64,000 nt of DNA, from positions 2,108,001 through 2,172,000 of the forward strand of contig OY759762.1 of NCBI GenBank assembly GCA_963662645.2. Direction: 5' to 3'. Under the pieces are notes generated by a model, which was not told the origin of the DNA, did no database searches, and saw only the letters and a program-made list of their open reading frames with translations. Of this stretch, positions 59,788 to 64,000 are shown piece after piece. The translations under genes and the position numbers were made by a program. Every line of letters begins with the position of its first letter. Position 1 is the first letter of the stretch. Source of the stretch: Aldehydirespirator sp963662645. GTDB lineage: Bacteria; Actinomycetota; Acidimicrobiia; Acidimicrobiales; Aldehydirespiratoraceae.

Positions 59788-60303
59788 TTGCCTCTTGGCT
59801 CTGATGCATCCCTGGCCGCCGGGGTCCTCGTCGCGGCCGCGCTGGCCGTATGGCTGGCCGCAGGTGTGCGGCTGGCGGTGACCGATCTCCGAACCGGCCT
59901 GCTCCCGACTCGCACCATCTGGCCCACAGCGGGGATGGTGGGGGCGCTCTACGCGGCGGCATCGTTGGTCGATGCTGAGCCGGCTCGCCTCATCGGTGCC
60001 GTGCTTGGGGCCGCTGTGTGCGGGGCGCTGCTGGCCGGGGTCCATTTCATCCACCCGCCGGGGCTGGGCTTCGGTGACGTGCGCCTCAGCGTGTTGAACG
60101 GCCTGCTGTGTGGATGGTGGGGCTGGGAGGTGGCGCTGTGGGGCCTTGCCGCGGGGTTCTTGTTGGCTGCGCCCGAGGCGGTGGTCGTCCTCGTTCGACA
60201 TGGCCGGCGGGCCAGCCGTCCCCTGGGTCCCTACCTGCTGGCCGGCACCGCGGCCGCCGTGGCCTGGGCGGCCGCGATCGGCGGGCTAGTGCCAGCCCGC
60301 TGA
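59788..60303 (+). CDS. prepilin-peptidase-like (A24 family) membrane protein
   Basis: 171 residues, mostly hydrophobic, with about five to six helices. The A24-type aspartates are seen in VTDLRTGLLPTRTIWPTAG and GLGFGDVRLSVLNGLLCGWW (GxGD), both usual for prepilin peptidases, which cut the leader from pilins at the inner membrane. It starts at TTG 59788, which is uncertain. No pilin gene is in the window. Confidence 0.78.
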   Translation: MPLGSDASLAAGVLVAAALAVWLAAGVRLAVTDLRTGLLPTRTIWPTAGMVGALYAAASLVDAEPARLIGAVLGAAVCGALLAGVHFIHPPGLGFGDVRLSVLNGLLCGWWGWEVALWGLAAGFLLAAPEAVVVLVRHGRRASRPLGPYLLAGTAAAVAWAAAIGGLVPAR

Positions 60304-60341
60304 CCAGCCGCGCCTTCGGGATGATCGGCTGCCCACCCCGG

Positions 60342-60785
60342 TCAGGCGACCATCTCGAAGTATTGGACCTCGACCATCAGCGGGAGCAGGAAGCGAACGT
60401 AGAAGCTGTGCAGCTTCAGCACGGTGAAGTCCTCGACCTCGTAGCCGATGATGCTCACCCGGTCGTCGTCGGCGGCGAACGCCTCGCAACGGCGCAGGAC
60501 CTCGTTGAGCTCGTCGAGGCTCTCTACGGCCATACCGAAGTGGTCGCCCTTGGGTGCCTGCATGGGGCTCTCGTCCGCGATCAGGAACACGAACTGGTCA
60601 TAGGAGTGCACCCCCATCACCAGCCGTCTGCGGTCCTCAGTCATGGTGGGATGCTCCTGCCAGCCGAACACCCCGCCGTAGAAGCGGGTAATGGCGGTCC
60701 GACCGTCGGCGTCGAGCAGGTCGGCAGGCACGCTCATGGCCACATGGTTGAAGCGGCCGGGGCCCTTGAAGTCGGTGAGGCTCAT
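60342..60785 (-). CDS. VOC family protein
   Basis: 147 residues from ATG 60785, whose ATGA overlaps the stop of the large fusion gene, so the two are coupled. Features: RFNHVAMSVPADLLDADGRT, ITRFYGGVFGWQEHPTMTED, and DHFGMAVESLDELNEVLRRC. A long upstream frame is only the antisense or out-of-frame reading of the fusion gene. Reaction unknown. Confidence 0.82.
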   Translation of the reverse strand: MSLTDFKGPGRFNHVAMSVPADLLDADGRTAITRFYGGVFGWQEHPTMTEDRRRLVMGVHSYDQFVFLIADESPMQAPKGDHFGMAVESLDELNEVLRRCEAFAADDDRVSIIGYEVEDFTVLKLHSFYVRFLLPLMVEVQYFEMVA

Positions 60786-63292
60786 GGTTTCACCATTACC
60801 TTTCCGGCCGTCTCGCCCGAGCGCAGGCGGCCCATCGCGTCGAGGAGCCCGTCGAGGCCGACCGGCTCCGGTTCCAGCAGGGTGTCCATCGGCAGCCTGC
60901 CCGAGGCGATCAGCGCGAGCGCGTCGGCCATGCCGTCGGGGTCGTACTCGTAGGCCCCGGTCACCACCAGCTCGTTGAGGATCACCCGGCTGGTGTCGAG
61001 CCTCGGGTAGTCCAGGCCCGTTCCCACCAGCACCATCGTGCCGCCGTGGGCGAGTTGGGCGAGCCCGGCTTGGGCGGCCTGGCGCGCCCCGGAGGCCTCG
61101 AACACCCACTCGACGGCATCGGCGGGGACCTGGCCCGGATGGCCGGGCGCCTCGAGATCGTCGGGCAGGCGGGTGCGGGCGCCCAGCCGACGGGCCAGCG
61201 AACGGCGACCCTGCTGGGGCTCGACCACGGTCACGTCGACGTCGCGAGCAACAAGAACCGCGGCCACCGCCGCGCCGATCGGCCCGCAGCCGAACACCAT
61301 GGCCCGACCGCCGGGCTGCAGGTCGGCTCGGGATATGGCGTGCATCGCCACCGCCAGCGGCTCGGCGTAGGCGGCATGCCGCAGGCTGAGACCGGGGGGC
61401 ACGGCGGTGAGGTTGCGGCGGTCGGCGGCCAGGTAGCGGGCGAAGCCGCCGGAGTGGTAGTCGTCGGCGCCGGCGAGCGGCCGACGGGCGCACAGCACCG
61501 GGCGCCCGGCCAGGCACGCCCGGCAGTGCCCGCACTCCGTCCACGGTCTCCCCACGACCGCCGTGCCGATGTCGATGCGGGCCTCGGCCCCGACGGCAGC
61601 CACCCGGCCGGCCCATTCGTGGCCGAAGATCGTGTCGGGCGCGCCCCAGCCGTCGAGCACCATGTGAAGGTCGGTACCGCAAACGCCGCAGTAGGCCACC
61701 TCCACCAGCGCGTCGCCAGGCCCGAGCGCGGGCACGGGCGTGTCGGCGACTTCGAGCTGTCCAGGCCCCCGGTAGACGGCGGCTCGCATGGTGTCGGTCA
61801 CTGCTGCGGGCTCCTGGGGCGGTTCGGCGGTGAGGGCGGCTTGAAGTTGCTTGCGGTCTACTTTGCCTGATGCGAGGACGGGAAGCTCAGCGACAATCTC
61901 GATCCGTTCGGGGGTGAGGTAGCGCGCCGCACCCCGCCGGGCGAACCAGGCCCGGCAGGCTTCCAGGTCGAACCCGTCGGGCGCGACCACGAACGCAGCC
62001 ACCCGCTCGCCGAGCCGCTCGTCGGGCTCGGCCACGGCCGCAGCCTGGAGCACTGCCGGATGGGCCTCCAGGTGCTGCTCCACCTCGGTTGCGGAGATGT
62101 TCTCGCCGCTGCGGATGATCCGGTCGCCCGCACGGCCCGTGATGGTGACCCAGCCGTCGTCGATGGCGGCCAGGTCACCGGTGCGGAACCAGCCGTCGAT
62201 GAACGCGGCCCGGGTGTCGGCCGGATCGAGGTAGCCGCGGGCCAACTCCGGCCCGGATACCCACAGCTCGCCGTCGCCGTCCACCCGCAACCGCGCATCG
62301 CCGAAAGCCCGTCCATCGGTGTGAATCATCTTGTCGACCGGATCGTCGAACCGGGAGGTGGCGATGGTGGGTGCTTCGGTGGAGCCGTAGGAGCGCTTCA
62401 CCACGACTCCCAGCGTGGCCGCGGCCCGCTCACAGAACGCTGGCGTGACCCCGGCTCCGCCGCAGGAGATCATCCGCAGCGATGCGGTGCGGCCCGGGTC
62501 GAATGCGTCGCAGTCCATGAGGGTCACAAACAGCGTTGGCGGCCCCACCATGTAGGTGACCGACTCCCGTTCGATCAATTCCAAGGCCTTCGCCGGATCC
62601 CAACGTGACATCAAGACCGTCTTCATCCCGGCCGCGCCCGGCATCAGCACGCCGTGCAGGAGCCCGGCGACATGGGCCAGCGGGGACGGCACCAGGGCGC
62701 AGTCATTCACGGTGAGGCCGTGAGTCTCAGTCAGCTGGCTCACCTTGTAGCGCAGGCTCCGGTGGGTGTGGACCACACCGCGGGGCATGCCGGTGGATCC
62801 CGACGTGAACATGATCACGGCATCGGCGTCCGCAACGGTGGGCCCGGCGGAGGCTCTGCTCGCCGCGTGGGCGGTGTGGGCGTCTTCGGCGGCGGGTTCG
62901 TCTTGGTCGGGCGTCGTACTGTCGCTCGCGGCGCTCAACCCGTCCATCGTGACTGCCGCGACAGTGCCGATTGGTGGGCTGTCCGGCTCGGCGATCATCA
63001 GCACCGGTCGGGCCTGATCGAGGGCCTTGGCCATCTGATGCGAGTCCGCGGCGGGGTGCAGCGCGACCGCTACCGCCCCGATCCGCCAGCAGGCCCGGTA
63101 GGCCATCACGCTGTCGATGCCGACCGGCAAGCGGAACGCCACCCGGTCGCCGGGTGCAGCGCCCCGGGCCACCAGCGCGGCCGCGACCGTCCGGACTCGG
63201 CCCTCGACCTCGGCTGATGAGAATCGGCCGCTGCCGTCAGCCACCAGGTCGTCGCGGAGCGGCGCTCCCGACAGCAGAGCGTCTAGCGTCAT
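60782..63292 (-). CDS. acyl-CoA ligase fused to a zinc-dependent alcohol dehydrogenase
   Basis: 836 residues in one frame. Residues 1-490 are an AMP-binding acyl-CoA synthetase: VIMFTSGSTGMPRGVVHTHR (P loop), VKRSYGSTEAPTIATSRFDD, ELWVSGPELARGYLDPADTR, WFRTGDLAAIDDGWVTITGR, and the lysine at PVLASGKVDRKQLQ. A linker (TAEPPQEPAAVTDT) leads to residues 505-836, a medium-chain zinc dehydrogenase: VAYCGVCGTDLHMV, GHEWAGRVAAVG, ECGHCRACLAGRPVLCARR (structural zinc) and AMVFGCGPIGAAVAAVLVAR. It may channel a product between the two activities; or an intergenic stop may have been lost. The VOC gene follows. Confidence 0.85.
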   Translation of the reverse strand: MTLDALLSGAPLRDDLVADGSGRFSSAEVEGRVRTVAAALVARGAAPGDRVAFRLPVGIDSVMAYRACWRIGAVAVALHPAADSHQMAKALDQARPVLMIAEPDSPPIGTVAAVTMDGLSAASDSTTPDQDEPAAEDAHTAHAASRASAGPTVADADAVIMFTSGSTGMPRGVVHTHRSLRYKVSQLTETHGLTVNDCALVPSPLAHVAGLLHGVLMPGAAGMKTVLMSRWDPAKALELIERESVTYMVGPPTLFVTLMDCDAFDPGRTASLRMISCGGAGVTPAFCERAAATLGVVVKRSYGSTEAPTIATSRFDDPVDKMIHTDGRAFGDARLRVDGDGELWVSGPELARGYLDPADTRAAFIDGWFRTGDLAAIDDGWVTITGRAGDRIIRSGENISATEVEQHLEAHPAVLQAAAVAEPDERLGERVAAFVVAPDGFDLEACRAWFARRGAARYLTPERIEIVAELPVLASGKVDRKQLQAALTAEPPQEPAAVTDTMRAAVYRGPGQLEVADTPVPALGPGDALVEVAYCGVCGTDLHMVLDGWGAPDTIFGHEWAGRVAAVGAEARIDIGTAVVGRPWTECGHCRACLAGRPVLCARRPLAGADDYHSGGFARYLAADRRNLTAVPPGLSLRHAAYAEPLAVAMHAISRADLQPGGRAMVFGCGPIGAAVAAVLVARDVDVTVVEPQQGRRSLARRLGARTRLPDDLEAPGHPGQVPADAVEWVFEASGARQAAQAGLAQLAHGGTMVLVGTGLDYPRLDTSRVILNELVVTGAYEYDPDGMADALALIASGRLPMDTLLEPEPVGLDGLLDAMGRLRSGETAGKVMVKP

Positions 63293-63407
63293 TCCAGACC
63301 GCTCGCGCCGGTCGTCGGAACGATATTGATGACGACTTGGCCCTCAGAGGCCGAACTGCCGCACTGATCTTGTGGAAGGGCCGGTCCCGGGGTCACCGCG
63401 GGCGTTC

Positions 63408-63857
63408 TCAGTCGTCCAGGCCGGCCGGTTCGTCGCCGGTGAACACGATCTCGCGCCCGGCCACCTGCCAGCCGTCGGCGCCCCGGCGCAGGACATCGTA
63501 GTAGCGGCCGGTCTGCAGGACCTTGTTGTTCTTGGCCACGAAGGCGAAGTCCGTGGTGGCGGTGGCCTCGTCGCCGTGCAGGTTGATCCGGGGCTCGCTG
63601 ATCATGTGCTTGCCTCTGAGCTCCTCGGTCTGGAACGGCTCGATGATCGCCCTTATCGCCTCCCGGCCCCGGGCGCGGGTTCCCATCACCGCGAACCGGC
63701 AGTCCTCGGTGTACAGCAGGACCCACTCGTCGAAGTGGCCGTCGTCGAGCGTCTGGCAGCAGCCGGCCAGCACACGGCGGATCGCGGTGGTATCCAGCAG
63801 AAGCTGGATCGTGTCCGCCTTGGCAGCCTCGTCCAGGTCCTGTGCGGTGTCGTCCAT
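63408..63857 (-). CDS. SnoaL/NTF2-like protein
   Basis: 149 residues. A cone-fold SnoaL-like protein: TTAIRRVLAGCCQTLDDGHF with DEWVLLYTEDCRFAVMGTRA, GREAIRAIIEPFQTEELRGK, and the strands FAFVAKNNKVLQTGRYYDVL with RRGADGWQVAGREIVFTGDE. This resembles the small subunit of ring-hydroxylating dioxygenases or SnoaL-type isomerases; no dioxygenase alpha subunit is seen. Its end lies 115 bp before the stop-side neighbour, the fusion gene's start. Confidence 0.82.
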   Translation of the reverse strand: MDDTAQDLDEAAKADTIQLLLDTTAIRRVLAGCCQTLDDGHFDEWVLLYTEDCRFAVMGTRARGREAIRAIIEPFQTEELRGKHMISEPRINLHGDEATATTDFAFVAKNNKVLQTGRYYDVLRRGADGWQVAGREIVFTGDEPAGLDD

Positions 63858-64000
63858 TCCCCGACGCTACTCGTCGCGCCGTCGGCGCTGTGATGGTTGC
63901 CGGTCGGCTTCCCTGACGGCGGCGCGGTTGCTGTCCGCAATCCCGTAGCGGAGGGGGCACGGTAGCGGCTTCGGGGTGTCAGTAGGGTCGCGGCGTGGAC

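Overview
The window is high-GC DNA packed with catabolic genes. It looks like an actinobacterium, most plausibly of the Acidimicrobiia type. Supporting signs are four-base stop/start overlaps (GTGA, ATGA), frequent GTG and TTG starts, a promoter that appears leaderless, three luciferase-like (F420/flavin-type) oxidoreductases, an unusual number of small vicinal-oxygen-chelate (VOC) proteins, acyl-CoA dehydrogenases, CoA transferases and an MMPL transporter. No ribosomal or other phylogenetic marker is present, so the assignment is inference.

Layout. 0-4 kb: 3' part of an MMPL transporter, an acetamidase/formamidase and an AtzA-type amidohydrolase. 4.3-5.9 kb: an IS1380-type element with a frameshifted transposase and a clean 5-bp target duplication. 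6-14.7 kb: a zinc alcohol dehydrogenase, a sugar kinase, three VOC proteins, an MDR oxidoreductase, a MazEF pair, a methyltransferase and a second amidohydrolase. 14.8-18.5 kb: a YeiH-type exporter and a VOC gene cut by a 1,950-bp IS1634-type element. 18.6-23.6 kb: a 1,600+ residue secreted fibronectin-III protein. 23.7-27.9 kb: a luciferase-like oxidoreductase, a class III aminotransferase and a DEAD-box helicase.

28.0-36.7 kb is a candidate genomic island. It is bounded by a 17-bp direct repeat which, at the right end, is part of a truncated tRNA-Met 3' half. It carries a C5 cytosine methyltransferase followed by a PD-(D/E)XK nuclease, a divergent GHKL-type ATPase, a Vsr mismatch endonuclease, a coupled run of one membrane protein and two tiny CxxC proteins, and a protein with fourteen 18-residue repeats and an HEPN-like R-x4-H motif. 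This is the best candidate for an incompletely described defence system.

36.7-49 kb returns to chromosomal genes: an SDR, a luciferase-like protein, a methyltransferase, NTF2-like and VOC proteins, an enoyl-CoA hydratase, a SulP transporter, the biotin operon bioA-bioF-bioD, a nitroreductase and another luciferase-like protein. 49-64 kb holds a TauD-type dioxygenase, two M24 proteins (one lacking its metal ligands), a MaoC-like dehydratase, a thiolase, a CaiB/enoyl-CoA hydratase/acyl-CoA dehydrogenase cluster, a divergent toxin-antitoxin-like pair, a second acyl-CoA dehydrogenase, a prepilin-peptidase-like protein, and an acyl-CoA ligase fused to a zinc dehydrogenase.

At least six copies of a roughly 60-140 bp dispersed repeat, and a second hairpin repeat family placed just after stop codons, lie between the genes.
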